A stretch of 64,000 nucleotides of DNA from an uncultured Roseburia sp. Lineage in GTDB: Bacteria > Bacillota_A > Clostridia > Lachnospirales > Lachnospiraceae. Positions 53,094 to 61,141 of this stretch are shown piece by piece (the stretch's first letter is position 1; the number at the start of each line of letters is the position of its first letter). The position numbers and the translations under genes are program-made. The notes under the pieces are model-generated. The model did not search any database. It was not told the DNA's origin and saw only the letters and a program-made list of their open reading frames with translations. The stretch lies in assembly GCA_900753715.1 (NCBI GenBank), contig CAAEAE010000112.1:1-64000 (forward strand), given 5' to 3'.

Positions 53094-53969
53094 ATGACTG
53101 GAAAGATAGGAAGAAATGATCCGTGCTGGTGCAAAAGCGGCAGAAAATACAAAGCATGTCATCAGGCGTTTGATGAACGGATTGCAAAAATTGCGTCGGA
53201 GGGACATATTGTTCCGACCCATGACTTAATTAAGACACCGGATCAGATTGCAGGCATCAAGGAAAGCTGTAAAATCAACATTGCAGTACTTGACTATATC
53301 GAAAAACATATTCATGAGGGAATGAATACCGCAGAGATTGACAAGATTGTCTATGACATGACGACAAGCATGGGCGGAATTCCCGCACCGCTTCACTATG
53401 AAGGATATCCTTACAGCGTGTGTACTTCCGTGAACGACCAGGTGTGTCACGGATTTCCGTCTAAGGATGTCGTTTTAAAAGAAGGAGATATTATAAACGT
53501 AGACGCATCTACGATTTTAAACGGTTATTTTTCGGATTCTTCGAGAATGTTCTGTATCGGAGAGGTAAGTCCGGAGAAAAAACGTCTGGTGCAGGTGACC
53601 AAAGAATGTGTGGAGAAAGGCTTAGAGCAGGTAAAACCATGGGGCTTCCTTGGAGACATGGGACAGGCGGTGCACGACCATGCATTTGCAAATGGTTATA
53701 CGGTTGTCCGTGAAATCGGCGGACACGGTGTCGGACTGGAATTTCATGAGGAACCATGGGTTGGCTATAACAGCAAGAGAGGGCAGGAGATGCTCTTAGT
53801 CCCTGGAATGATTTTTACAATTGAGCCGATGGTCAACATGGGCGCGCCGGATATCTATATCGATTCCAAGAACGACTGGGAAGTATACACGGACGACGGA
53901 ATGCCTTCCGCGCAGTGGGAAATCATGGTTTTGGTAACCGAAACCGGTCATGAAGTGCTTTGCTGGTAA
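53094..53969 (+). CDS. map: Methionine aminopeptidase type I with SEC-C zinc motif
   Basis: A 291-aa enzyme. Residues 1-25 carry a SEC-C motif (GRNDPCWCKSGRKYKACH) that binds zinc and ribosome or SecA partners. The pita-bread peptidase domain has metal ligands in NVDASTILNGYFSDSSRM, GGHGVGLEFHEEP and FTIEPM. It trims N-terminal methionine from nascent proteins. The extra SEC-C domain is shared with some clostridial Map proteins. A/G-rich GGAAAGGCAG precedes ATG 53094. Confidence 0.95.
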   Translation: MTGKIGRNDPCWCKSGRKYKACHQAFDERIAKIASEGHIVPTHDLIKTPDQIAGIKESCKINIAVLDYIEKHIHEGMNTAEIDKIVYDMTTSMGGIPAPLHYEGYPYSVCTSVNDQVCHGFPSKDVVLKEGDIINVDASTILNGYFSDSSRMFCIGEVSPEKKRLVQVTKECVEKGLEQVKPWGFLGDMGQAVHDHAFANGYTVVREIGGHGVGLEFHEEPWVGYNSKRGQEMLLVPGMIFTIEPMVNMGAPDIYIDSKNDWEVYTDDGMPSAQWEIMVLVTETGHEVLCW

Positions 53970-54035
53970 ATTGTGTACAAAAATTCACATTTTCTTCAAA
54001 GAGAGTTCAAAATTTATACAACAGTATTTCACAAA

Positions 54036-54132
54036 TGGGGGTTATATTAATATCATCACATAAGAGTGATGAAACTTTTTCATAAATTCTCCCCCTTTTT
54101 TAAATCCACCATTCCCCAATGGTGGATTTTTT
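54036..54132 (+). terminator. Tandem hairpin terminators after map
   Basis: A branched structure (GGGGG at 54037-54041 with CCCCC at 54091-54095 and an inner CATCAC/GTGATG hairpin) runs into T6, and a second 12-bp perfect hairpin (54102-54113 with 54118-54129) follows with T6. Two strong terminators in a row may end map or a separate structured small RNA. Confidence 0.7.
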
Positions 54133-54188
54133 GTTGGAAATGTAGTATTGTAAAAAATAGGAAATGTATGTCAGGGAGGAGAAGGAGC

Positions 54189-55370
54189 ATGGAAGAATTA
54201 AGCCGGAAATTAGAAGGGCTGTTAGCACAGGCATCGGAAGCAGGGCAGATTGCAGGCGGAAATGTGCTGATTTTACAGGATGGAAAGGAAGCTGCCTATG
54301 CGCAGGCGGGATATGCAGACAAAGAAGCAGGCATTTTTTATCAGAGGGATGCTATCGTGAGGCTATATTCCATGACAAAACCTGTTACGGCAGCAGCGGC
54401 GGCATTGCTTGTGGAGCGCGGAGTACTTGATTTGGCAGAAAATGTAGAAAACTATCTGCCCGGCTTTCATAATGCAGTGGTAGCCGAGGAGGGCGGACTT
54501 GTGCCGGCAAAGCGTCCGGTACGCATTTATGATCTGCTTCATATGACTTCAGGGCTTTCCTATGGCGGGGACGAGACGAGTCCAAGCTCGGTGGAAACGC
54601 AGAAATTATTTGACCGCATGGGAGAAGCGCTTGGAACGGAACACGAGATGGGAACGATAGAAGTGGCAAACCGGATGGGGCTTTGCCCGCTGGCATTTCA
54701 TCCTGGGGAAAAATGGCTTTATGGAACCTCGGCGGATGTGATGGGAGCGGTTATCGAGGCGGCATCCGGGATGCGTTTTGGGGAATTTTTACAGAAAGAA
54801 TTTTTTGAACCGCTCGGGATGAAAGATACGGATTTTTATGTACCAAAGGAAAAGCAGGGACGGCTTGTCAAGGTATATGAAAAGACGCCGGAGGGGCTGG
54901 TGTGCTACTGTGGAAATCATCTGGCAATCAAAAACAGCGGAGATACGCTGCCGGCATTTGAATCCGGTGGAGCAGGACTTTTCTCTACACTTGACGATTA
55001 TGCAAAGTTCGCAGAAATGCTCTTAGGGCAGGGCAGTTATAAGGGAAAACAGATTTTGAACCCGCAGACGGTGCGCAGTCTTACCGGCGGAAAACTGATG
55101 CCATGGCAGCAGAAGGTTTTAGAGAGCACATGGGATGGACTTTCCGGTTATACATATGGAAACTTTATGCGTGTGGCAGCAGAGCCGGCGTGGACGTTGA
55201 TGCGGACTTCCGTTGGGGAGTACGGCTGGGATGGCTGGCTTGGTGCATATTTTTGCAACAGCCCGTCAGACAGACTGACGATGCTTCTCACCATCCAGTT
55301 AAAGGATGCCGGGACAACGGAGCTTACCCGCAGAATCAAAAATGTGGTATGGAGCAGCCTGTGTAAATAA
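54189..55370 (+). CDS. Class C beta-lactamase-like serine hydrolase
   Basis: A 393-aa hydrolase with the SxxK motif SMTK (in RLYSMTKPVTAAAA, near residue 60), the tyrosine motif region KWLYGTSADVMG and a C-terminal EYGWDGWLG segment replacing the KTG box. No signal peptide, so it is a cytoplasmic esterase or D-amino-acid peptidase (EstB/LpqK-like) rather than a true beta-lactamase. ATG 54189 follows GGGAGGAGAAGGAG; the longer frame from 54066 runs through the terminator and is rejected. Confidence 0.9.
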   Translation: MEELSRKLEGLLAQASEAGQIAGGNVLILQDGKEAAYAQAGYADKEAGIFYQRDAIVRLYSMTKPVTAAAAALLVERGVLDLAENVENYLPGFHNAVVAEEGGLVPAKRPVRIYDLLHMTSGLSYGGDETSPSSVETQKLFDRMGEALGTEHEMGTIEVANRMGLCPLAFHPGEKWLYGTSADVMGAVIEAASGMRFGEFLQKEFFEPLGMKDTDFYVPKEKQGRLVKVYEKTPEGLVCYCGNHLAIKNSGDTLPAFESGGAGLFSTLDDYAKFAEMLLGQGSYKGKQILNPQTVRSLTGGKLMPWQQKVLESTWDGLSGYTYGNFMRVAAEPAWTLMRTSVGEYGWDGWLGAYFCNSPSDRLTMLLTIQLKDAGTTELTRRIKNVVWSSLCK

Positions 55371-55399
55371 ATGTGAGGGTAAAGAGAAGGTAAAACGGT

Positions 55400-55972
55400 A
55401 TGAATTTTGATTTTATTCTGGAATGTGAGACGAGTGACGAGAAGCGAAAAAAGCAGTATGAGGAAATTTACCGGCTGATTGATGAGGCAGAGCACATTTA
55501 CTGGGTAGATAAAAGCGGCTGTGCAGAGCTTTTGTGTAAGGCGGCAGAGCAGATTTGTTTTGCCTACAATGACCGCTATGAGGTCGGATTTGGACCGGAT
55601 ACGAAACTGGAAAATTTTTTGTGCTATTCGGGCGGCGAGGCGGACAATGTGATGGTAAGCCGTTTCTTAAGTGTTGTGCGAAAGGAACAGAGAGACCGGT
55701 TAAATAAACTGCGTGTACTAGGCGAGGACTGTGCACTCGGTGAGGCAGCACCGGATAAGGGCATGACCCTAGAGGAGCGCATGGAGCAGAATGTCAGGCG
55801 CATGATGGAAACCATGATGATTGTGGCAGCAGATATGTGCAATCGTCTGGAAAATAAAGAAACGTTGAAGTTAGATAAGCTTGAATTCAGCGAAGAGGCA
55901 CTTCCGGTTGCAAAACCGCAGCCCCCAAAGAAAAAATTCTGGCAGAGGATATTTCAAAAACCGCGACAATAG
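55400..55972 (+). CDS. Hypothetical helical (DUF4145/HEPN-like) protein
   Basis: A 190-aa soluble protein, mostly helical (EEIYRLIDEAEHIYWVDKSG, CAELLCKAAEQICFAY), with a basic, proline-containing tail (KPQPPKKKFWQRIFQKP). The middle resembles HEPN/DUF4145 helical bundles but the match is weak. Starts 30 nt after the serine hydrolase with AGAAGG upstream and is probably in its operon. The stop lies in the loop of a terminator. Confidence 0.72.
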   Translation: MNFDFILECETSDEKRKKQYEEIYRLIDEAEHIYWVDKSGCAELLCKAAEQICFAYNDRYEVGFGPDTKLENFLCYSGGEADNVMVSRFLSVVRKEQRDRLNKLRVLGEDCALGEAAPDKGMTLEERMEQNVRRMMETMMIVAADMCNRLENKETLKLDKLEFSEEALPVAKPQPPKKKFWQRIFQKPRQ

Positions 55973-55984
55973 TCGCGGTTTTTT
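55957..55984. terminator. Bidirectional terminator overlapping a stop codon
   Basis: AAAACCGCGAC (55957-55967) pairs with 55972-55982 around a 4-nt loop and is flanked by A5 and T6. Serves the plus-strand gene and the convergent tautomerase gene. Confidence 0.93.
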
Positions 55985-55991
55985 GTAGATG

Positions 55992-56333
55992 TTAAAAGTT
56001 GCTTCCGTTCCAGCCCCAGTGGTCGGTAGGGAAGTAGGCAACGTAAATGTGGTCGGAAGGAATCCCAAGTTCGCGCTCAAAGAGGGCGCAAAGCTTTGTG
56101 GTCATCTGTTTGCACTCTGCGGCAGCAGGTGTGCCGAAGGTCTTGATTTCCACATATGCGACACCTGCAGTGTTACCCTGATAAGACAGGTACACATTGT
56201 CCTCAAATCCAATCATGACCCAGTTCTCGCCTTTTCCGAGGCAGTCACTTGTAATGCTGCACAATTCCTTTGTGAGTGCAGACTTTTTCTCATCGCTTAA
56301 ATGTTCCGTAGTTTTTGTATTGACAAATGGCAT
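55992..56333 (-). CDS. MIF/phenylpyruvate tautomerase-like protein
   Basis: A 113-aa protein of the macrophage-migration-inhibitory-factor/tautomerase superfamily. The mature protein would begin with Pro-2 (MPFVNTKT), the catalytic base of this family, which fixes the start at 56333 rather than the TTG two codons upstream. VYLSYQGNTAGVAYVEIK and the C-terminal DHWGWNGSNF are also MIF-like (NW/WGWNGS ending). It could interconvert keto and enol forms of phenylpyruvate. Its ribosome binding site AAGGAGG is the end of a repeat element. Confidence 0.92.
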   Translation of the reverse strand: MPFVNTKTTEHLSDEKKSALTKELCSITSDCLGKGENWVMIGFEDNVYLSYQGNTAGVAYVEIKTFGTPAAAECKQMTTKLCALFERELGIPSDHIYVAYFPTDHWGWNGSNF

Positions 56334-56411
56334 AGACAATCCTCCTTGTTTTGCGAAGCAAAATCCGAGTCCCCATGGACGAGGAGAGGATTTGCCTCCT
56401 TGTTTTGCGGT
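56334..56411 (-). repeat. Repeat leader (part B) of the tautomerase gene
   Basis: On the minus strand this segment matches 51893-51955 of the yqeY leader almost base for base, including both CAAGGAGG units, the CCTCTCC complement and the TTTTGC-TTC-GCAAAA hairpin; only the first unit is cut short. It ends in the ribosome binding site of the tautomerase gene. Confidence 0.85.
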
Positions 56412-56424
56412 ATTTTATACTTCT

Positions 56425-56453
56425 ATTATATACAAAGACAGGGGAATTGAAAA
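56425..56453 (-). promoter_or_regulatory. Promoter of the tautomerase gene
   Basis: Minus-strand TATAAT (56425-56430) with a weak TTTTCA at 56448-56453, 17 bp apart. Confidence 0.5.
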
Positions 56454-56500
56454 GTTCTTTTGAATGTTAAAAGATGTCGAAATATTTTGTGGCAGGAGAG

Positions 56501-56529
56501 TAGAAATTCGTCGAAAAAAATGCTATAAT
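56501..56529 (+). promoter_or_regulatory. Promoter of the chemoreceptor gene
   Basis: TATAAT (56524-56529) with an extended TGC motif and a weak TAGAAA at 56501-56506. No sigma-D type sequence was seen. Confidence 0.55.
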
Positions 56530-56576
56530 CAGCATAGAATAGCAATCTGTTTTTCACATTAAGGAGGACAAAGAAC

Positions 56577-58070
56577 TTGGACGAGAAGAAGGACTACCGT
56601 TATAATGACATTTCGGAACGATACAGGAAGATGAACAGCGTGTTTGTTGTATCGGCCACTTTTTTGTGGGCAATGTTTTTGCTGTATCTGTTATTTAAAC
56701 TTGGAGTAAAAAGTATTGCGCGGATTACGGCAGTTTCTAATATTGTATTGATTCTTGCATTTTTAATATCTGATATTGTGATGTATTTTCGAGACAAGAG
56801 CAGCACAGGATTAAAAAGGGTCGTTGCAATTGAAATGGCAGTGGAAGTGCTGTTACTGGGGTTACAGACAGATGCAGAATTTATATTCTTTGGTGTAATC
56901 GGTATGCTTGCATTGCAGATACCGTATTATGACCGGAAAGCTTTCAAAAAATTTACAATTACATATGTGATTTTAAGTGTGCTGATTGTAATCGTGCACA
57001 CGGTAAAAGGAATCGGAATGGGAAGCGTAGACGATATGAGCCGTACCCTGTGTATCTTCCTGTTATATTATGTTGTTTACCGGGTCGGCAGTATCAGCAA
57101 GACGTTCAGCGACCATGCACTTAGTTCTGTGGAGGAACAAAGCAGCAGGCAGCAGGAAATCATAGATGATATTATTGATGTTTCAAGAACCGTGCAGGAT
57201 GAGACGCAAAAGAGCAGTGGACTGGTGGATGAGCTGGTTCGTACCACAGAGTCGGTTGCCCAGAGCATGCGTGAGATTTCATCCGCAACGACTACGACAG
57301 CGCGCAATATCGAGGAACAAAATGGCATGACGCAGAGTATCCAGGATGCTATTGGACAGACCGGAGACCGCTCGAAGAAGATGGTTGCGATTGCGACAGA
57401 CTCCAACGAAAGTATTCAGGAAAATATGCAGATTATGGAGCAGCTTAAAATGCAGTCTGAGCGGATTGCGGCGACAAACGGCGCTGTGACGGAATCAATG
57501 GGACGTTTGCAGAGCAAGACAAAAGAGGTAGAGGAAATTGCCGGTATGATTTTAAATATTTCCGGACAGACAAATCTTCTGGCGCTGAATGCTTCTATTG
57601 AAAGTGCACGTGCAGGAGAAGCCGGAAGAGGATTTGCGGTTGTAGCAGAACAGATCCGCCAGCTTGCGGAGCAGACAAAGGATTCTACCGAACAGATTAC
57701 CAGAATTATCAATGAACTGAATGAAAATGCAAGTGAAGTAGTGTGTTCCGTGGAAAATTCAGTGGATGAGACACGCAATCAGAATGAAAAGATTCTTGCC
57801 GCAGCAGAATCCTTTGAGCGTCTTAACAACAATATGACAGAACTGATTGACGGCATCAATGTGATTGACAGCCAGATTAACGGTCTGTCAGATTCCAACA
57901 ACCGTATCGTGGAGAATATTTCACAGCTTTCCGCAGCTACAGAAGAGGTGACTGCCAGTGCAGAGCAGGTGCGTGAAATGAGTGAGCAGAACCTGACTTA
58001 TGCAGAGGATGTAAAGAATGCCATGGGTCATATTCAGGAGAAGACAGAGGGAATGCAGCAATATCTCTAA
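56577..58070 (+). CDS. Methyl-accepting chemotaxis protein with multi-helix membrane sensor
   Basis: A 497-aa receptor. The N-terminal 190 residues hold about six membrane helices ([18 protein letters not shown] and so on) without a large periplasmic loop or HAMP domain. The rest is the cytoplasmic coiled-coil signalling domain with its hairpin tip [20 protein letters not shown]. It signals to CheA/CheW or acts alone in sensing membrane or cytoplasmic states. TTG 56577 is fixed by AAGGAGG at 56561-56567. Confidence 0.9.
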   Translation: MDEKKDYRYNDISERYRKMNSVFVVSATFLWAMFLLYLLFKLGVKSIARITAVSNIVLILAFLISDIVMYFRDKSSTGLKRVVAIEMAVEVLLLGLQTDAEFIFFGVIGMLALQIPYYDRKAFKKFTITYVILSVLIVIVHTVKGIGMGSVDDMSRTLCIFLLYYVVYRVGSISKTFSDHALSSVEEQSSRQQEIIDDIIDVSRTVQDETQKSSGLVDELVRTTESVAQSMREISSATTTTARNIEEQNGMTQSIQDAIGQTGDRSKKMVAIATDSNESIQENMQIMEQLKMQSERIAATNGAVTESMGRLQSKTKEVEEIAGMILNISGQTNLLALNASIESARAGEAGRGFAVVAEQIRQLAEQTKDSTEQITRIINELNENASEVVCSVENSVDETRNQNEKILAAAESFERLNNNMTELIDGINVIDSQINGLSDSNNRIVENISQLSAATEEVTASAEQVREMSEQNLTYAEDVKNAMGHIQEKTEGMQQYL

Positions 58071-58120
58071 TTTTGTAGATGCATACGAAAAAGATCGCAG
58101 GAAGCGAAACAAAATAATGT

Positions 58121-58160
58121 GCACTCTCAGGTGGAAATCTGGGAGTGTTTTTGTTATGAT
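58121..58160 (+). terminator. Terminator-promoter module, copy 1
   Basis: A 9-bp hairpin (58122-58130 with 58139-58147) with T5 ends the chemoreceptor transcript and is followed by TATGAT (58155-58160), a -10 box with an extended TG. The 40 bases 58121-58160 match 61061-61100 at 33 positions without a gap. Confidence 0.72.
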
Positions 58161-58195
58161 AGTTGAAAAATATCATACATTTGGGGGAAAAATAA

Positions 58196-58690
58196 ATGGC
58201 ATCAGATTGTACCGTAAAAATTGACGAAGGATTCATTAATCTTCGTGTGGGCGCGATTATCATGAAGGGAAATAAATTCCTGATGGCAGGCAACGAAAAG
58301 AGCAACTATCTGTATTCGGTAGGTGGCAGAATTAAGTTCGGGGAGACGGCCGAGGAAGCTGTAATCCGGGAGGTTTATGAAGAGACCGGCATTCAGATGG
58401 AAGTGGACCGGTTGGGTTTTATTCATGAAAACTACTTTTATGGAGATTGTGAAAAGAAGAAAGATAAGTTGATATATGAAGTGTCTTTTTTCTTTTTCAT
58501 GAAAGTGCCGGAGGATTTTACGCCTGTTTGTGACAGCTTTACGGAGGATGATCATAAGGAGTCTCTGGTGTGGGTTACGGCGGACAGTGATATTACCTAT
58601 TATCCGGAGTTTTTCCGGACAGAGCTTTCCTACCCGAAACCGTATGTGCAGCATATTGTTACGGATGAGCGGGGGAAAAAGAGCGAGTGA
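58196..58690 (+). CDS. Nudix hydrolase
   Basis: A 164-aa pyrophosphohydrolase with a full Nudix box (GGRIKFGETAEEAVIREVYE, then ETGI) around residues 42-66. It cleaves a nucleoside-diphosphate-linked substrate; the type cannot be told. GGGGGAAAAATAA precedes ATG 58196. The -10 box in the preceding repeat module probably drives it. Confidence 0.93.
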   Translation: MASDCTVKIDEGFINLRVGAIIMKGNKFLMAGNEKSNYLYSVGGRIKFGETAEEAVIREVYEETGIQMEVDRLGFIHENYFYGDCEKKKDKLIYEVSFFFFMKVPEDFTPVCDSFTEDDHKESLVWVTADSDITYYPEFFRTELSYPKPYVQHIVTDERGKKSE

Positions 58691-58701
58691 GACTGACATA
58701 C

Positions 58702-58730
58702 TTGACAATAATAAAAAAGTATGATATTTT
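58702..58730 (+). promoter_or_regulatory. Promoter of the thrS T-box leader
   Basis: TTGACA (58702-58707), 17-bp spacer, TATTTT (58725-58730); transcription should start near 58737. Confidence 0.7.
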
Positions 58731-58736
58731 TTCACT

Positions 58737-58990
58737 AACATAAGAAAAGCGAAGACGGAAAAGAGTAGTTTAGTTGGAAACATCCAGAGAGAATAACATT
58801 TGGTGGAAGTTATTTATGCGGAAAGCAGACGAAAACCATTCCAGAGCTGTAATGCCGAAATGATGTAAGTGTTACCGTATGCCTGCGTTAAAGGATAGGA
58901 TTTGATAGAATCTGAAGTGAAAAGTTAAGGTGGAACCGTGCTAAATGCACCCTTAAGACGATGCGATGATTGTCTTATGGGTGCTTTTCT
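58737..58990 (+). promoter_or_regulatory. Threonine T-box leader
   Basis: A complete T-box riboswitch: stem I with AGTA and AGAGAG elements, the specifier ACC (58835-58837, threonine) placed before ATTCCAGAGCTG, the T-box AAGGTGGAACCGTG (58927-58940) that binds the tRNA acceptor end, and a terminator (58947-58959 with 58972-58984, one mismatch, then T4). Uncharged tRNA-Thr would favour the antiterminator and switch on thrS. Confidence 0.95.
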
Positions 58991-59042
58991 TATGTTGTTT
59001 CAAAAAATGGCAGAAGACCAAAAAAGAAAGGAGCAACAGATT

Positions 59043-60809
59043 ATGAAGGTTCTACGAAAAAACGGAGAAATTGTAGAAGCAGGTTTTGAAGAACAGGAGG
59101 GAAAGAAAGCATTTTGGCATACGAGTGCGCATGTATTTGCACAGGCGGTAAAACGTCTGTACCCGGAAACGAAATGTGCGATTGGACCGGCAATTGAAAA
59201 TGGATTCTATTATGATTTTCAGTTTGCGTTTCCTTTTTCAGAAGCAAACCTAAAGGAAATTGAAGAAGAGATGAGAAAGATTGTAAAAGAGTCGCTTTCA
59301 GTGCAGGTCTGTGAAAAGTCAAAGGAAGAAGCGCTTCGTTTCATGGAGAAGGCAGATGAAAAGTACAAAATGGAATTGATTGAAGAGTTGGATGACGCAG
59401 AACAAATCAGTTTTTATAAGCAGGGGGAATATGAAGAATTTTGTGCAGGTCCGCACATTACAAATGTCTGCCATATTAAGGCTGTCAAATTACTGTCGGT
59501 TGCAGGTGCATACTGGAGAGGAAATGAGCAGAATCAGATGCTTACGAGAATCTATGGGATATCTTTTCCAAAGGCATCGCAGTTGGAAGAATATCTGCAT
59601 ATGCTGGAAGAAGCAAAGGCAAGAGACCATAGAAAATTAGGAAAGGAACTGGGAATATTTACGATTTTTGATGAGGGACCGGAATTACCGGTATTTTTGC
59701 CGAAGGGGATGGTACTGAAAAATCTGCTCATTGATTATTGGAGAAAGATTCATCATAGAGAAGGATATGTGGAAGTTTCTACGCCGATTATGTTAGAGAG
59801 AAGTCTCTGGGAGACGTCAGGACACTGGGATTTTTATAGGGATAGCATGTATTCCCTTAAGGTAGAGGGCGATGATTATGCAATTAAGCCGATGAGCTGT
59901 CCGGGTGGAATGTTAGTGTATAAACTGGAGCCAAAATCTTATAAGGAGCTTCCTATAAGAATGGCAGAACTTGGGCTTGTGCATCGTAATGAAAAATCAG
60001 GAACACTGCATGGCCTTATGCGGGTACGTGCGTTTACGCAGGATGACGCGCACATTTTTATGAGAGAAGATCAGGTAGTGGACGAAATAAAAGGAGTGAT
60101 GCGTCTTATTGATGAGGTTTACCAGAAATTTGGTTTTTCTTATGAAATAGAATTGTCAACGAGGCCGGAACATTCCATAGGAAGTGATGAGGATTGGGAA
60201 CTTGCTACAAATGCCCTGGCTCAAGCGGTTTGCGGGATGGGAAAATCTTATGTGGTAAATGAAGGAGATGGTGCATTTTATGGGCCAAAGCTGGATTTCC
60301 ATTTAAAAGATTCAATCGGCAGAACGTGGCAGTGCGGAACGATTCAGCTCGATTTCCAGCTTCCGCAGAGGTTTGATATTGATTATGTTGGGGCAGACGG
60401 AGAAAAGCATCGCCCGATTATGCTGCACAGGGTTGTATTTGGTTCCATTGAACGTTTTATCGGTATTCTGATAGAGCATTATGCAGGAAAATTTCCTGTG
60501 TGGATTGCACCGGTACAGGTCAAGATTCTTCCTGTTTCGGATAAATACAATGATTATGCAAAGAAAGTTGTTGCGAATCTGGAGGAGATGGATATCCGGG
60601 TGGAACTGGATTCCAGAAATGAAAAATTGGGATATAAGATTCGAGAGGCGCGGATGGAAAAAGTTCCTTATATGATTATTATTGGCGAGAATGAACAAAA
60701 TAAAGCTCTGGTATCCGTAAGAAAAAGAGATGGGGAGGCTGATAAACAGGACTTAGGCGAAATGCGATTAGAAGATTTTGTGGAACTGGTGAAGAGAGAT
60801 GAAGAATAA
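59043..60809 (+). CDS. thrS: Threonyl-tRNA synthetase lacking the TGS domain
   Basis: A 588-aa class II synthetase. The editing domain comes almost at once (HTSAH at residues 26-30, CAGPH near 138), then the catalytic core (motif 2 region RMAELGLVHRNE, LMRVRAFTQDDAHIF, motif 3 FGSIERFIGILIEH) and the anticodon-binding domain (from about 490). Usual ThrRS has about 640 residues with a 60-residue TGS domain first; only some 20 residues remain here. ATG 59043 follows AGAAAGGAG; the upstream frame from 58938 lies in the T-box terminator. It could be a second, starvation-inducible ThrRS. Confidence 0.95.
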   Translation: MKVLRKNGEIVEAGFEEQEGKKAFWHTSAHVFAQAVKRLYPETKCAIGPAIENGFYYDFQFAFPFSEANLKEIEEEMRKIVKESLSVQVCEKSKEEALRFMEKADEKYKMELIEELDDAEQISFYKQGEYEEFCAGPHITNVCHIKAVKLLSVAGAYWRGNEQNQMLTRIYGISFPKASQLEEYLHMLEEAKARDHRKLGKELGIFTIFDEGPELPVFLPKGMVLKNLLIDYWRKIHHREGYVEVSTPIMLERSLWETSGHWDFYRDSMYSLKVEGDDYAIKPMSCPGGMLVYKLEPKSYKELPIRMAELGLVHRNEKSGTLHGLMRVRAFTQDDAHIFMREDQVVDEIKGVMRLIDEVYQKFGFSYEIELSTRPEHSIGSDEDWELATNALAQAVCGMGKSYVVNEGDGAFYGPKLDFHLKDSIGRTWQCGTIQLDFQLPQRFDIDYVGADGEKHRPIMLHRVVFGSIERFIGILIEHYAGKFPVWIAPVQVKILPVSDKYNDYAKKVVANLEEMDIRVELDSRNEKLGYKIREARMEKVPYMIIIGENEQNKALVSVRKRDGEADKQDLGEMRLEDFVELVKRDEE

Positions 60810-60830
60810 TTATAGCTGATAGTATAAACG

Positions 60831-60879
60831 AAAATCCCCTGCATACAATGTAACAACAAGCATTGCAGGGGATTTTTTT
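60831..60879 (+). terminator. Terminator of thrS
   Basis: AAATCCCCTGCA (from 60832) pairs with TGCAGGGGATTT (60864-60875) and ends in T7. The T-tract abuts the spoIIID remnant. Confidence 0.9.
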
Positions 60880-60991
60880 GAAAAGTTATATTGAAGAAAG
60901 AGCCATGGAGATTGCCCGATATATTATTGACAATAACACCACTGTGCGTCAGGCTGCGAAACATTTTGGGATTAGCAAGAGTACGGTACAT
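60878..60991 (+). pseudogene. N-terminal fragment of a spoIIID-like regulator gene
   Basis: Codons from 60881 read KSYIEERAMEIARYIIDNNT then TVRQAAKHFGISKSTVH, which is the helix-turn-helix of the sporulation regulator SpoIIID. After STVH the similarity stops: the conserved basic C-terminal half is replaced by unrelated sequence up to 61099. There is no ribosome binding site, because the fragment starts in the thrS terminator T-tract. I read it as a decayed or truncated second copy; the functional spoIIID would lie elsewhere. Confidence 0.65.
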
Positions 60992-61060
60992 GCGGTTGTA
61001 ACAATAAAGAACGATATAAAAACAAAATCATATGGAGAATTGAATAGAACTGAAACAAGG

Positions 61061-61100
61061 GCACTCTCGGGTAGATATCAGGGAGTGCTTTTGCTATAAT
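61061..61100 (+). terminator. Terminator-promoter module, copy 2
   Basis: GCACTCTC (61061-61068) pairs with GGGAGTGC (61081-61088), followed by T4 and then TATAAT (61095-61100) with extended TGC. Related to 58121-58160. Confidence 0.7.
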
Positions 61101-61141
61101 GAAATCAGGTAACCTTGAGTATTGGTGAGGGGAGGTGCAAA

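Noticed and set aside
54066..54188. Longer start for the serine hydrolase
   Set aside because: The extension runs through two terminator hairpins; ATG 54189 has a strong ribosome binding site.
58938..59042. Upstream extension of thrS that might restore a TGS domain
   Set aside because: These codons lie in the T-box core and terminator hairpin and do not resemble TGS.
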